From: Comamonadaceae bacterium OS-1
GTDB lineage: Bacteria > Pseudomonadota > Gammaproteobacteria > Burkholderiales > Burkholderiaceae_C
Length of the DNA: 64,000 bases
Assembly (NCBI GenBank): GCA_027923965.1
Contig: AP026969.1
Span: forward strand, 2,976,001 to 3,040,000
Direction of reading: 5' to 3'
Numbering within the stretch: the first letter of the stretch is position 1; every line of letters begins with the position of its first letter. The notes under the pieces are model-generated. The model was not told where the DNA came from and made no database searches. It saw only the letters and a program-made list of their open reading frames with translations. The position numbers and the translations under genes were made by a program. This document shows positions 53,946 to 62,390 of this stretch, piece by piece.

Positions 53946-55066
53946 GGGCGGCTCCGCGCGTCGACGATGCCGACCTGCTGCATGTCTTTTTGCAATTGCT
54001 GCACAGCGGCGGTGTCTTTGGCTTGGCGGGCACTTTGCAGGGCCACCCACCAGTCGATGGGTTCGCGCTGCAGGTCCAGGTTGCGGCGGGCGATTTGCAG
54101 GGCAGTGGGCGCGTCGTCATCCAGCCACAGGGCCACCAGGGCCTGCTCACGGCTGTGCAGGCTCAGGTCGTCGCCGCGGCGGGCGAGCTCGGCGTTCCAC
54201 TCGCGCAGGGTGGCGCGCAGGGTTGTCCAGGCGGGGTTGTTCAGGCGGCGCAGGGCAGTGGCCTGGCGCAGCAGCACGGCATCGGTGGGCGGTAGGGGCT
54301 GCAGCACGGCCAGGGCCTGGGCGGTCTGGCCGGTGCGCAGCAGCAGGTCGCTCAGGGCAATGCTGGTGTAGAGGTCGGGCTCGGCCTGCAGGCTGCGCTG
54401 GTAGGCGGTGCGGGCGGCGGCATCCTGGCCTGCGCGCTCTTCGCTTTCGGCCAGCAGGGACTGCAGCCAGCTGGTTTGCGCAGGATCTTGCGTGGCGGCC
54501 AGCAGCTGGGTGAAGCCTGTGCGGGCGGCGGCGGTCTGGCCTTGCAGCGACTGGGTTTCGAGCTGGCAAGCCAGGGCATAGAGGTTTTGCCCGGCGCGGG
54601 CCACGGCTTCGCAGGCGCGCAGGGCCTCAAGGTAGCGGCCGGACAGGCGCTCCAGCGCAGCCAGGTTCAGCCAGCCCTGGGCGTGGCCAGGACTGCGGCG
54701 CAAAGCGGCTTGCAGGATGCTGCGCGAGGCTTTGAAGTCGTGGCGGCCCTGCTGCACGGTGGCTTGCAGGATGGCCAGGTCCACCGGCGCGGTGGGCTGG
54801 TCCCACCAGGGGGCCAGCACGGCCTGGGCGCGGCCCCAGTAGCGGGTGTCGCCGGTCTGGCGGGCGGTGGCGATGTGGGCGCGGGCCTGGACGGCTGCGG
54901 CGACCGGGTCGGCAATGGCGGGGGCTGCAGGGGCGGGCCGCACGCGGGTGATGGTGGGCAGGCGCTCGACCACCTCGTCGCCCCGGCTGGGGTGCAGCGC
55001 GGTGGTGGCATGGGCCGTGCCGCACAGCAGCACGCCAGCGAGCCAGAGGATGGAGGGGATGCGCAT
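53942..55066 (-). CDS. Exported tetratricopeptide-repeat protein
   Basis: A 374-residue protein with a signal peptide (LAGVLLCGTAHATTALHP) and several degenerate TPR helical pairs (AQGWLNLAALERLSGRYLEAL, AAARTAYQRSLQAEPDLYTS, ALSDLLLRTGQTAQALAVLQ). Such solenoids act as binding scaffolds. It overlaps the HupE/UreJ-like gene by ATGA and follows the small lipoprotein with repeat copy 9 in between, so it belongs to the DUF4331 operon. Partner unknown. Confidence 0.8.
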   Translation of the reverse strand: MRIPSILWLAGVLLCGTAHATTALHPSRGDEVVERLPTITRVRPAPAAPAIADPVAAAVQARAHIATARQTGDTRYWGRAQAVLAPWWDQPTAPVDLAILQATVQQGRHDFKASRSILQAALRRSPGHAQGWLNLAALERLSGRYLEALRACEAVARAGQNLYALACQLETQSLQGQTAAARTGFTQLLAATQDPAQTSWLQSLLAESEERAGQDAAARTAYQRSLQAEPDLYTSIALSDLLLRTGQTAQALAVLQPLPPTDAVLLRQATALRRLNNPAWTTLRATLREWNAELARRGDDLSLHSREQALVALWLDDDAPTALQIARRNLDLQREPIDWWVALQSARQAKDTAAVQQLQKDMQQVGIVDARSRP

Positions 55067-55080
55067 GGTGAAAAAAATCA

Positions 55081-55140
55081 GATTGCTATTTAATTAGTAG
55101 CTGCTTGTGCTTATGGAATAAGCGCAAGCAGCCATTTTTA
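55081..55140. repeat. Dispersed palindromic repeat, copy 9 (most complete)
   Basis: GCTGCTTGTGCTTAT (55100-55114) pairs with ATAAGCGCAAGCAGC (55118-55132) with one G-T wobble around GGA, followed by CATTTTTA; a GATTGCTATTTAATTA arm precedes it. It lies between the small lipoprotein and TPR genes. Stem plus T-run would act as a terminator or stabiliser in plus orientation. Confidence 0.9.
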
Positions 55141-55179
55141 TACCCAACCCTCCCCCGCAGGGGGAGGGAGCGAGGCCGG

Positions 55180-55443
55180 TTAGAGATCTGCCGGGTCAGC
55201 GGAGTCGCTGGTGGCCAGCTTGGTGTCGGCCAGGACGACCGGGTCGCGGCTGTCGTTGGTGTTGGCAATCTGGGCCTTGGCGAAGGCGACCACATCGTCC
55301 ACCTGGGTTTCCACGCCCACCGGTACCTCGGTGGTGCCGGCCACGTACTGGGCAGCCACGGGGCCGTCCCCTCCCCCGCCGCCACAAGCCGCCAGCAAGC
55401 CCACGGCGATGGCGGTGGGTGCTATCCATTGAAAGTGCAACAT
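55180..55443 (-). CDS. Small predicted lipoprotein
   Basis: An 87-residue protein. Signal peptide and lipobox LLAACGGGGGDG (lipid Cys20) with a Gly tract, then VAAQYVAGTTEVPVGVETQV and VAFAKAQIANTNDSRDPVVL. No known domain. ATG 55443 is the only start that gives a signal peptide. It lies 14 bases after the DUF4331 gene and upstream of the TPR gene on the same strand, so it is probably an envelope partner of that system. Confidence 0.75.
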   Translation of the reverse strand: MLHFQWIAPTAIAVGLLAACGGGGGDGPVAAQYVAGTTEVPVGVETQVDDVVAFAKAQIANTNDSRDPVVLADTKLATSDSADPADL

Positions 55444-55457
55444 GGTGCGGGTCCTTA

Positions 55458-57095
55458 TCAGTTGGAGCCCGAGTTGGGCGTGTTGAGGTAGGGGAAGCGC
55501 GTGAGGAAGGGCACGGTGGCCTGGTCCACGCCGTCGTGGATGTTGGCCGACTGGGCACCCAGCGGCACGCTGGAGGCTTTGCAGGCCGAGGTCAGGCTGG
55601 GTACGCCGGGTACGCCGTTCAGACCCAGGCTGTTGTTGTCGCCGTTGATGACGCACAGGCCGCCGAGCATGGCCACCAGGGCGATGTCCACCACGTCGTC
55701 CTTGGGGCGGCGGCCATTGGGGAAGCCCGCCAGGTCCACCGCTTGCGACAGGTTGGCCGTGCCGCCTACGCGCAGCACCTCACCGGCCACGCCCAGGCGG
55801 TTTTGCAGGGCAAACGGCACGGGGGTGATGGCGGTGTTCAGGCGCAGCACTTCCGACGGGGTGGCGTTGGCGGGTTTGTTCACGCCGGTGATGCCGGTGA
55901 GGAACACGGTGGCCAGGTCGGTACGTGGCAGGTTGGTGGGTGCCACGGCAGTCGGGCTGCCCGCCAGCACCAGACCCAGCAGCGCGGGCAGGGTGGGGTT
56001 GGTCACGTAGGTCAGGAACTGGCCATCGTTCTCGGGCTTTGAGGCGTTGAACTTGTCTTTGTCGGGCAGGCCGATCACCACCTCGTTCACCAGCGGGTTG
56101 CCCAGGCGCGACACCTGCACCCAGCCACCCCCGGCCTTTTCGCTGGCCTGGTGGCCCGACGACGGCTTGCCGTTGAGCAGCCGGGCCTGGCGCAGGCTGG
56201 CGGTGGTCCAGCCGCCAATGACGGGCTCGGCACCGGCGGTCAGGCAGCCTTTGTTGACTTCCAGCGCGATGGTGGTGATGTTGGTTTTCTGCACGACGGC
56301 CTGGCCGCCCATGCCGACGGCGTCCTTGTTGGCCGGGTCGAGCAGGAAGCCGACGGGGGCGTTGACCAGGTCAAAGATCGGGCCCAGGTTGACCGCAAAG
56401 CCGTCCTGGCGCTGGCCGACGAAGACCTTGCCGTCGTCCTTACCGGCGGGGCAGCCGGGCACCTTGATGTTGAAAACGTGCTTTTGGGCATAGGCCTCAT
56501 ACGCTGCCGCATTGCCCAGGGTTTTCGCACCGATGTAGTCCACCGGCTTTTCAAAGGTGGCACCGCCGCTGGCCTTGGTGACGGCCGATACCGCGCCTTT
56601 GCGCCGGTCGCCGCGCACCACGTTGACGGTGTAGGTCTCGTTGAGGTTCAGGTTGGCATCGTTCACGTTGGCCACGGCACCGGCCTGGACCAGCGGAATC
56701 GCCACGCTGGCGGTGCCGATGGGCAAGGCCACGTTGTTGAGCTTGTTATTGAACTTGAACTGGAAAGTGAGGTGCTCTTTGCCGTCGCCCACGTTGTCGA
56801 TGTGGATCTCGTACAGCGCGTTCGGGTCCATCGCAAAGTAGTTGGGGCCGCCGTACGGGGCCTGCAGGGGCTGGTAGTTGGCGATCATGGTCACGTAGTC
56901 GGAGCGACCGCCGCTGCCGTTGTTGGCCACGCCTTCGTAGCTGCGGAACATGTAGAAGTCGGTGCCGTCCACCTTCGGGCTGGTGGTGATGAATGGCGCC
57001 TCTCGGTGGCTGGAAGCGAATGCCGCGCCGGTCAGCGCGAGCAGCACACACGCTGCGGTAGCGGTAGCTGTGCGGGGGTTGCGTTTGAATTGCAT
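55458..57095 (-). CDS. Secreted DUF4331 protein
   Basis: A 545-residue exported protein. The signal peptide ends ALTGAAFASSHREAP, and the SHREAPFITTSPKVDGTDFYMFRSYEG start is the hallmark of DUF4331. The rest is beta-rich (YVTMIANYQPLQAPYGGPNYF, HLTFQFKFNNKLN, GGWVQVSRLGNPLVNEVVIG, TLPALLGLVLAGSP). Function is not known; Cys pairs and an extracellular location are expected. A strong CAGGAGATCACC site precedes ATG 57095. First gene of an operon with the lipoprotein, TPR and HupE/UreJ-like genes. Confidence 0.88.
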   Translation of the reverse strand: MQFKRNPRTATATAACVLLALTGAAFASSHREAPFITTSPKVDGTDFYMFRSYEGVANNGSGGRSDYVTMIANYQPLQAPYGGPNYFAMDPNALYEIHIDNVGDGKEHLTFQFKFNNKLNNVALPIGTASVAIPLVQAGAVANVNDANLNLNETYTVNVVRGDRRKGAVSAVTKASGGATFEKPVDYIGAKTLGNAAAYEAYAQKHVFNIKVPGCPAGKDDGKVFVGQRQDGFAVNLGPIFDLVNAPVGFLLDPANKDAVGMGGQAVVQKTNITTIALEVNKGCLTAGAEPVIGGWTTASLRQARLLNGKPSSGHQASEKAGGGWVQVSRLGNPLVNEVVIGLPDKDKFNASKPENDGQFLTYVTNPTLPALLGLVLAGSPTAVAPTNLPRTDLATVFLTGITGVNKPANATPSEVLRLNTAITPVPFALQNRLGVAGEVLRVGGTANLSQAVDLAGFPNGRRPKDDVVDIALVAMLGGLCVINGDNNSLGLNGVPGVPSLTSACKASSVPLGAQSANIHDGVDQATVPFLTRFPYLNTPNSGSN

Positions 57096-57119
57096 GGTGA
57101 TCTCCTGGGGGTCATGTCC

Positions 57120-57131
57120 ATTGGCGCCAAT
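57120..57131. promoter_or_regulatory. Palindrome upstream of the DUF4331 operon
   Basis: ATTGGCGCCAAT is a perfect 12-base palindrome 25 bases before the DUF4331 ATG; a related ATTGGCAC half-site follows at 57139-57146. Candidate operator; regulator unknown. Confidence 0.45.
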
Positions 57132-57235
57132 AAACACTATTGGCACTCTGGATACGCAGGCGGCTTTACCGTGGATTCACAAACGTGAACTATTTCTCAA
57201 AATAGGCCAGGGGCAAGCAACCACCCGCTTCTACT

Positions 57236-57283
57236 TTGATAGCTTCTTGCGCTTATGGAATAAGCGCTAGAGGCCATTTTTAG
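57236..57283. repeat. Dispersed palindromic repeat, copy 10
   Basis: GATAGCTTCTTGCGCTTATG followed by GAATAAGCGCTAGAGGCC and ATTTTTA. The core GCGCTTATGGAATAAGCGC (57250-57268) is a near-perfect palindrome. Confidence 0.85.
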
Positions 57284-57345
57284 GGGTAAAAAGATATGCA
57301 AGCCAGTACAGCGCTGGGGCCACAGCAGGGCCAGCCCCCACTTAT

Positions 57346-57359
57346 TTGATCTACATCAA
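57346..57359. promoter_or_regulatory. FNR/ANR-type binding site upstream of aer-like gene
   Basis: TTGAT-CTAC-ATCAA matches the TTGATnnnnATCAA consensus of FNR-family regulators exactly. It lies 104 bases upstream of the Aer-like start, suggesting oxygen-dependent control. The exact -10 element is not obvious. Confidence 0.7.
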
Positions 57360-57462
57360 GCAAGCCGCGAACAACACCGCCTGCGGCTTGAAACCTGTCG
57401 GCAGCTCGCGCCTAATCGCAGCCTGTTACCAAATGTAGCCACCGCTACGCCGAAAGAGATTT

Positions 57463-59022
57463 ATGCGATCCAACCTACCCGTCATCCCGCAAGAGTACGA
57501 CTACCCGTCGACCGAGATGTTGGTGTCCACCACCGACACCCGGGGCCACATCACCCACTGCAACAGTGCATTTGTGCAGGTCAGCGGCTTTGATTACGAC
57601 GAACTCATCGGCCAGCCGCACAACATGATCCGCCACCCGGACATGCCGGCCGAAGCCTTCAAGGACATGTGGAGCACCGTTGGCCGCGGTCGCCCCTGGA
57701 CCGGCATGGTGAAAAACCGCCGCAAGGACGGCAGCTTCTACTGGGTCGAGGCCAACGTCACGCCCATCATGGAAGGCGGCAAGCCGCGCGGCTACATGTC
57801 GGTGCGCACCAAGCCCAGCCGCCAGCAGGTACAGGAGGCCGAAGCGCTGTACACCCGCATGCGCAGCGAACGGGCCGCCAACCGCCCGACCTTCAAGCTG
57901 AGTGGCGGCGCGGTGCAGCCGCTGGGCTGGCGCGGCGCACTCACCGGCCTGGCCCGCGTCGGCATGACCCAGCGCTACATGCTGGTGCTGGCGGTGATGG
58001 TGGGCGTGGGCGTATTGCCGACGTTGCTGGGCGTGGCGGGCCTGCCGGGTCTGCTGCTGCAAGTGGGCCTGCAGCTGGCCTGCGCGGCGGTGATGGTGCT
58101 GTGGTTCAAGAGCCACGTGACGGATGTGGTGCTGGAAGCCGAGCGTTTTGCCAGCGACCTCTCGGGCTGCAACCTCAACACCCGGATCGCACTGAACTAC
58201 CCGGCCCCGCTGGGTTCGCTGGTGCGCTGCCTGTGGCAGATCCAGATCAATATGCGGGCCGTGATCGGCGATGTGAACACCGAAATCCACGGTTTCACCC
58301 AGGTGGCTGCCGAGATCGCCTCGGGCAGCATGGACCTGTCGGAACGCACCGAATCCCAGGCCAGCAGCCTGCAGCAAACCGCGGCCAGCATGGAGCAGCT
58401 GTCCGGCACGGTGCAGCAAACCGCTGAAACCGCCCTGCAGGTGGCACAGCAAAGTGACAAGAGCACCCACGTGGCGACCCGGGGCGGCGAGGCCGTGCAC
58501 CAGGTGGGCGTGGCGATGCAGAACATCGACAAATCGTCCAAAAAGGTCCAGGAAATCATCGGTGTGATCGAAGGCATTGCCTTCCAGACCAACATTCTGG
58601 CGCTCAACGCCGCCGTCGAAGCCGCCCGCGCGGGCGAACAAGGCCGGGGCTTTGCGGTAGTGGCCTCGGAGGTGCGGTCGCTGGCGCAACGCAGCGCCGT
58701 GGCGGCCCGCGAGATCCGCACGCTGATTGCCGAATCGGCCGAGCAGATTGCGGCGGGTAGCCACCAGATGCAGGATGCCGGGCGCACCATCGACGAGGTG
58801 GTGGCTTCGGTCAAAGAAGTGGGTGCACTGATCCGCCAGATCACCCACGCCACCGTGGAGCAATCGGGCGGCATCGCCCAGGTGAACGAGGCGGTGAACC
58901 AGCTGGATGCCGTAACCCAGCAAAACGCCGCCCTGGTCGAAGAGTCCGCCGCCTCCGCCGAAGGGCTGAGCGGCAGCAGCCTGGCGCTGGCGCGCTCGGT
59001 GCAAGTGTTTCAGCTGGCGTGA
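57463..59022 (+). CDS. Aer-like methyl-accepting chemotaxis protein with PAS sensor
   Basis: A 519-residue chemoreceptor. Residues about 1-120 are a PAS domain (STTDTRGHITHCNSAFVQVS, GQPHNMIRHPDMPAEAFKDM, RRKDGSFYWVEANVTP) of the Aer type that binds FAD to sense redox or oxygen. A paired membrane segment follows (about 170-215) with no large periplasmic domain, then HAMP and a signalling coiled coil with hairpin IEGIAFQTNILALNAAVEAA and RAGEQGRGFAVVASEVRSLA. The ribosome site AAAGAGA precedes ATG 57463. The gene is coupled by GTGA overlap to a PAS-GGDEF-EAL gene and preceded by an FNR box, so energy taxis and cyclic-di-GMP are likely joined. Confidence 0.92.
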   Translation: MRSNLPVIPQEYDYPSTEMLVSTTDTRGHITHCNSAFVQVSGFDYDELIGQPHNMIRHPDMPAEAFKDMWSTVGRGRPWTGMVKNRRKDGSFYWVEANVTPIMEGGKPRGYMSVRTKPSRQQVQEAEALYTRMRSERAANRPTFKLSGGAVQPLGWRGALTGLARVGMTQRYMLVLAVMVGVGVLPTLLGVAGLPGLLLQVGLQLACAAVMVLWFKSHVTDVVLEAERFASDLSGCNLNTRIALNYPAPLGSLVRCLWQIQINMRAVIGDVNTEIHGFTQVAAEIASGSMDLSERTESQASSLQQTAASMEQLSGTVQQTAETALQVAQQSDKSTHVATRGGEAVHQVGVAMQNIDKSSKKVQEIIGVIEGIAFQTNILALNAAVEAARAGEQGRGFAVVASEVRSLAQRSAVAAREIRTLIAESAEQIAAGSHQMQDAGRTIDEVVASVKEVGALIRQITHATVEQSGGIAQVNEAVNQLDAVTQQNAALVEESAASAEGLSGSSLALARSVQVFQLA

Positions 59023-61214
59023 CCGGGCCCGAGGCACCGGGGACTGCCGCAAACCTGCCGGACCCGCAATACCACCCCTGCAAACCGTGGCGTCTCGCCA
59101 AAAACCTGTCCGAGGCGCTGGCGGCCACCTGGAGTTGCCGGTTCGAACCGGCACTGAACTCGCTGGGCAGCCAGATCGCCATCATCGACCAGCAGGGAAC
59201 CATCACCTACGTCAACCAGGACTGGATCGAGTTTGGCATCCGCAACGGCAGCGCCGCAGACCACCCCTGGGTGGGCAGCGACTACCTGCATGCCTGCAGC
59301 GGCTTCAGCGCCGTCCAGGCGGAGCAAGCGATCTGTCTGGAGGACGGCATCCGCAAGGTGCTCAACGGCGTGGTGCCCACATTCGACTGCGAATACGCCT
59401 GCCACAGCCCCGGCGAGAAGCGCTGGTTTGTCATGCGGGTCGTGCCATTGCACGCCCACCCGGGGCAGTACGTGGTGTCGCACCACAACATCACGCGGCG
59501 CAAGGAGCAGCTGCTGGCAGGCCAGGCGGCGCTGGAGGAGTCGGCCCTGCACAGCCAGGCGGTTCTGGACAATATGGTGGATGGTGTCATCACCATCGAT
59601 GTGCGCGGTCGGATCCAGTCCTTTAACCAGGCCGCCAGCCAGATGTTCCACTACGCGCCAGCCGAAGTACTGGAACGCAATGTGTCCATGCTGATGCCCG
59701 AGCCGCACCGCAGCCACCACGATGGATACCTGCAGCACTTTCAGCACACCGGCGAAGCCCGCGTCATCGGCAAACCACGCGAGGTGGAAGGCATACGCAA
59801 GAACGGTGAAGTATTCCCGATGAGCCTGTCGGTCTCGCAGATCACGCGCTCCGGGCAGCCCACCTTCATCGGCATCGTGCGCGACATCACCCAGCGCAGA
59901 CTGCACGACGAGGAAATCCGCCGACTGGCCTTCTACGACCCCCTGACCGCCCTACCCAACCGCCGCCTGCTGATGGACCGTTTGCACCAGGCCATGGCCA
60001 GTTCGTGCCGCAGCCTGCAGCACGGCGCAGTGATGTTCCTGGACCTGGACCATTTCAAGCAGCTCAACGACGGCTGGGGCCACGATGTGGGCGACGAGCT
60101 GCTGCAGCAGGTCGCCGCCCGCCTGAACGCCTGTGTGCGCGAAGCCGACAGTGTGGCCCGCCTGGGGGGTGATGAGTTTGTGGTGCTGCTGGAGGCCCTG
60201 AGCCCGCTGGCCCCCGAGGCCGCCACACAGGCCGAGGCCGTTGCCAACAAAATCCTCTACACCCTGGGGCAAAGCTACAAGCTGCGCGGCCAGATCTATG
60301 ACAGCACACCCAGCATCGGCATCGTGCTGTTCGCCCAGGACCAGGAGAGCATGGAGGATTTGCTGAAAAAAGCCGATGTCGCCATGTACCAGGCCAAATC
60401 GGCGGGGCGCAACACCGCCCGCTTCTACGACCCGGCCATGCAGGCCGTGGCCATGGCGCGCACCGAGCTGGAACGCGACCTGCGCCTGGGCCTGAGCACC
60501 CAGCAGTTTGTGCTGCACTACCAGATCCAGGTGGACAGCAAGGGCGCACCCACCGGGGCCGAGGCGCTGGTACGCTGGCAGCACCCGCTGCGCGGGCGCA
60601 TCTCGCCAGGCGACTTCATCCCGCTGGCCGAGGAAACCGGCCTGATCCTGCCTTTGGGCCAATGGGTACTGGAGACCGCCTGCGACCAGTTGCAGGCCTG
60701 GGCCCAAAACCCCGCCACCGCCCACTGGAGCATGGCGGTCAACGTCAGCGCCTGGCAGTTCGCCCAGGCCGACTTCGTGGCCCATGTGACGGCGGCGCTG
60801 GCCAAGACCGGTGCCCGGCCGCACCTGCTCAAGCTGGAGCTGACCGAGAGCATGCTGGTCAACGATGTGGACGACGTGATCGCCAAGATGAACGCTCTCA
60901 AGGCCTTTGGCGTGAACTTCTCGCTGGACGACTTCGGCACCGGCTACTCGTCGCTGTCGCACCTCAAAAGCCTGCCGCTGGACCAGTTGAAGATCGACCA
61001 GTCGTTCGTACGCGACGTGCTGACCGACCCCAGCGATGCCGTCATCGCCCGCACCATCGTGGCCCTGGGCCACAGCCTGGGGCTGAAAGTCATCGCCGAA
61101 GGCGTGGAAACCGCCGAGCAACGCCACTTTCTGGCCGGTATCGGCTGCGACGCATTCCAGGGCTACTACTTTGGGCGGCCAGAGCCCGCGAACATGCTGG
61201 AGCCGCGAGGCTGA
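59019..61214 (+). CDS. PAS-PAS-GGDEF-EAL cyclic-di-GMP turnover protein
   Basis: A 731-residue cytoplasmic protein. PAS1 is about 45-165, PAS2 about 175-295, GGDEF about 300-465 and EAL about 475-725. The GGDEF motif is intact at 383-387 with an I-site READ (374-377) five residues before it, so cyclase activity with product inhibition is plausible. The EAL motif is intact (AEALVRW, EAL 515-517; LKLELTES; LDDFGTGYSSL; KIDQSFV). Which activity prevails is unknown. GTG 59019 overlaps the chemoreceptor stop (GTGA), so translation is coupled. Confidence 0.92.
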   Translation: MTGPEAPGTAANLPDPQYHPCKPWRLAKNLSEALAATWSCRFEPALNSLGSQIAIIDQQGTITYVNQDWIEFGIRNGSAADHPWVGSDYLHACSGFSAVQAEQAICLEDGIRKVLNGVVPTFDCEYACHSPGEKRWFVMRVVPLHAHPGQYVVSHHNITRRKEQLLAGQAALEESALHSQAVLDNMVDGVITIDVRGRIQSFNQAASQMFHYAPAEVLERNVSMLMPEPHRSHHDGYLQHFQHTGEARVIGKPREVEGIRKNGEVFPMSLSVSQITRSGQPTFIGIVRDITQRRLHDEEIRRLAFYDPLTALPNRRLLMDRLHQAMASSCRSLQHGAVMFLDLDHFKQLNDGWGHDVGDELLQQVAARLNACVREADSVARLGGDEFVVLLEALSPLAPEAATQAEAVANKILYTLGQSYKLRGQIYDSTPSIGIVLFAQDQESMEDLLKKADVAMYQAKSAGRNTARFYDPAMQAVAMARTELERDLRLGLSTQQFVLHYQIQVDSKGAPTGAEALVRWQHPLRGRISPGDFIPLAEETGLILPLGQWVLETACDQLQAWAQNPATAHWSMAVNVSAWQFAQADFVAHVTAALAKTGARPHLLKLELTESMLVNDVDDVIAKMNALKAFGVNFSLDDFGTGYSSLSHLKSLPLDQLKIDQSFVRDVLTDPSDAVIARTIVALGHSLGLKVIAEGVETAEQRHFLAGIGCDAFQGYYFGRPEPANMLEPRG

Positions 61215-61223
61215 GCGGTAAGG

Positions 61224-62285
61224 TCAGGCCGAAGTCGTACTCTCCCGCTCGATGAGTTGGTAGGGCAGCTTGCTGCTGCTGGGCTCGGGGCCATCGGCCA
61301 GAGATTGCAGAATCGCCTTGGCCGCCACCCGGCCTATATCGGCCGTAGGCGGGCGCACCGTGGACAGGGGCGGCTCCAGCTGCCGCCCAATGGGGAAGTC
61401 GCCAAACCCCAGCAGTGCCAGTTGCCCTGGAATGGCGATGCCCTCGCGGCTGGCCTGCATCAAGGCACCGCAGGCAAGGTGGTCGGTGGCAAAGGCCACC
61501 GCCGTCACCCGCGGGCCCTTGGCCGCCAGTATCTTGGGCAGCACCGCCCGGCCCGCGTCAAACGCATCGCCCATGGCGGCGCGCAGCACCGTGGCACGCG
61601 CACCCTGGGCCTGCACCGCGGCCACAAAGCCTTCGCCGCGCTCGTGGGCGCGAAAGTCTTCGGCCACACCGCTGTCCACATAGGCCAGCGAGGTATGGCC
61701 CAGGTCCAGCAGATGCCGGGCCATGGCCTGGCCCACGGCGAAGTGGTCAAAACCAATTTGCGCAAAGCCTTCTGAATCGGCCCGCGTGGTGGGGTGGTCC
61801 CAGATTTCCACCACCGGGATACCGCTGGTCTGGGCATCGCGCAGCAAACGCAGCGCCCCGGGCGTGTGGTGGCGGCCCGTGACCACGATGGCCGCCGGGG
61901 CCCAGCCGGTAAGCACCCGCAGCTGCTCTTCTTCCCGCTCCTGGGAATAGCCGGTGGACAGCAGCAGCAGCTCGTAGGCGCTCTCGCGCAGGCCCTCGGT
62001 CAGGCCCTGGATGGTTTCGGCAAAGATGGAATGGCCTACGTTGGGGATCAGCGCCGCCACCAGGCGCGATGCGCCACTGGCCAGTTGCCCCGCCTGCTGG
62101 TTGGGCACGTAGCCGGTCTGGTCTATGGCCTCGCGGATGCGCACGGCGGTGGCTTCGGCTACCAGGCCGGGCTGGCGGATGAAACGCGAGACGGTGATGC
62201 GGGTCACGCCTGCCGCATCGGCCACATCGTGCAGCGTGGGGCGTCCATGGCCGCGCCGCTGGCGCTTGATCGGGTCCGTATTCAT
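61224..62285 (-). CDS. LacI-family regulator (GntR/gluconate-type)
   Basis: A 353-residue protein. The N-terminal LacI HTH (GRPTLHDVADAAGVTRITVSRFIRQPGLV) has a hinge helix ending NQQAGQLASG, followed by a periplasmic-binding-like ligand domain. The sequence ATEATAVRIREAIDQTGYVPN-like arrangement and LVAALIPNVGHSIFAETIQG resemble E. coli GntR, the gluconate repressor. ATG 62285 is the first start that gives the HTH. It is divergent from the IlvD/Edd-type dehydratase with a palindrome between, so it likely represses that sugar-acid gene and itself. Confidence 0.9.
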   Translation of the reverse strand: MNTDPIKRQRRGHGRPTLHDVADAAGVTRITVSRFIRQPGLVAEATAVRIREAIDQTGYVPNQQAGQLASGASRLVAALIPNVGHSIFAETIQGLTEGLRESAYELLLLSTGYSQEREEEQLRVLTGWAPAAIVVTGRHHTPGALRLLRDAQTSGIPVVEIWDHPTTRADSEGFAQIGFDHFAVGQAMARHLLDLGHTSLAYVDSGVAEDFRAHERGEGFVAAVQAQGARATVLRAAMGDAFDAGRAVLPKILAAKGPRVTAVAFATDHLACGALMQASREGIAIPGQLALLGFGDFPIGRQLEPPLSTVRPPTADIGRVAAKAILQSLADGPEPSSSKLPYQLIERESTTSA

Positions 62286-62339
62286 TTTTTGTGTTGCGCT
62301 AGGGTTTTTGCTAATGCACGAAGTTTCCACTGCCGTTAA

Positions 62340-62353
62340 TGTTACCGGTAACA
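62340..62353. promoter_or_regulatory. GntR-type LacI operator
   Basis: TGTTACCGGTAACA is a perfect 14-base palindrome with central CG, 37 bases before the dehydratase start. It closely matches the ATGTTACCnGTAACAT element I recall for E. coli GntR, in agreement with the neighbouring regulator. Confidence 0.75.
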
Positions 62354-62390
62354 GCAAAACCGATCATCCTATTTCCGAAAGTCCCTACCC

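Larger units (their letters stand above)
57096..57462. other. Divergent regulatory region between DUF4331 operon and aer-like gene
   Basis: No gene is seen. It contains a palindrome ATTGGCGCCAAT (57120-57131), repeat copy 10, an FNR-type box (57346-57359) and a perfect stem CAAGCCGC (57361-57368) / GCGGCTTG (57383-57390) before the aer-like gene. Confidence 0.7.
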
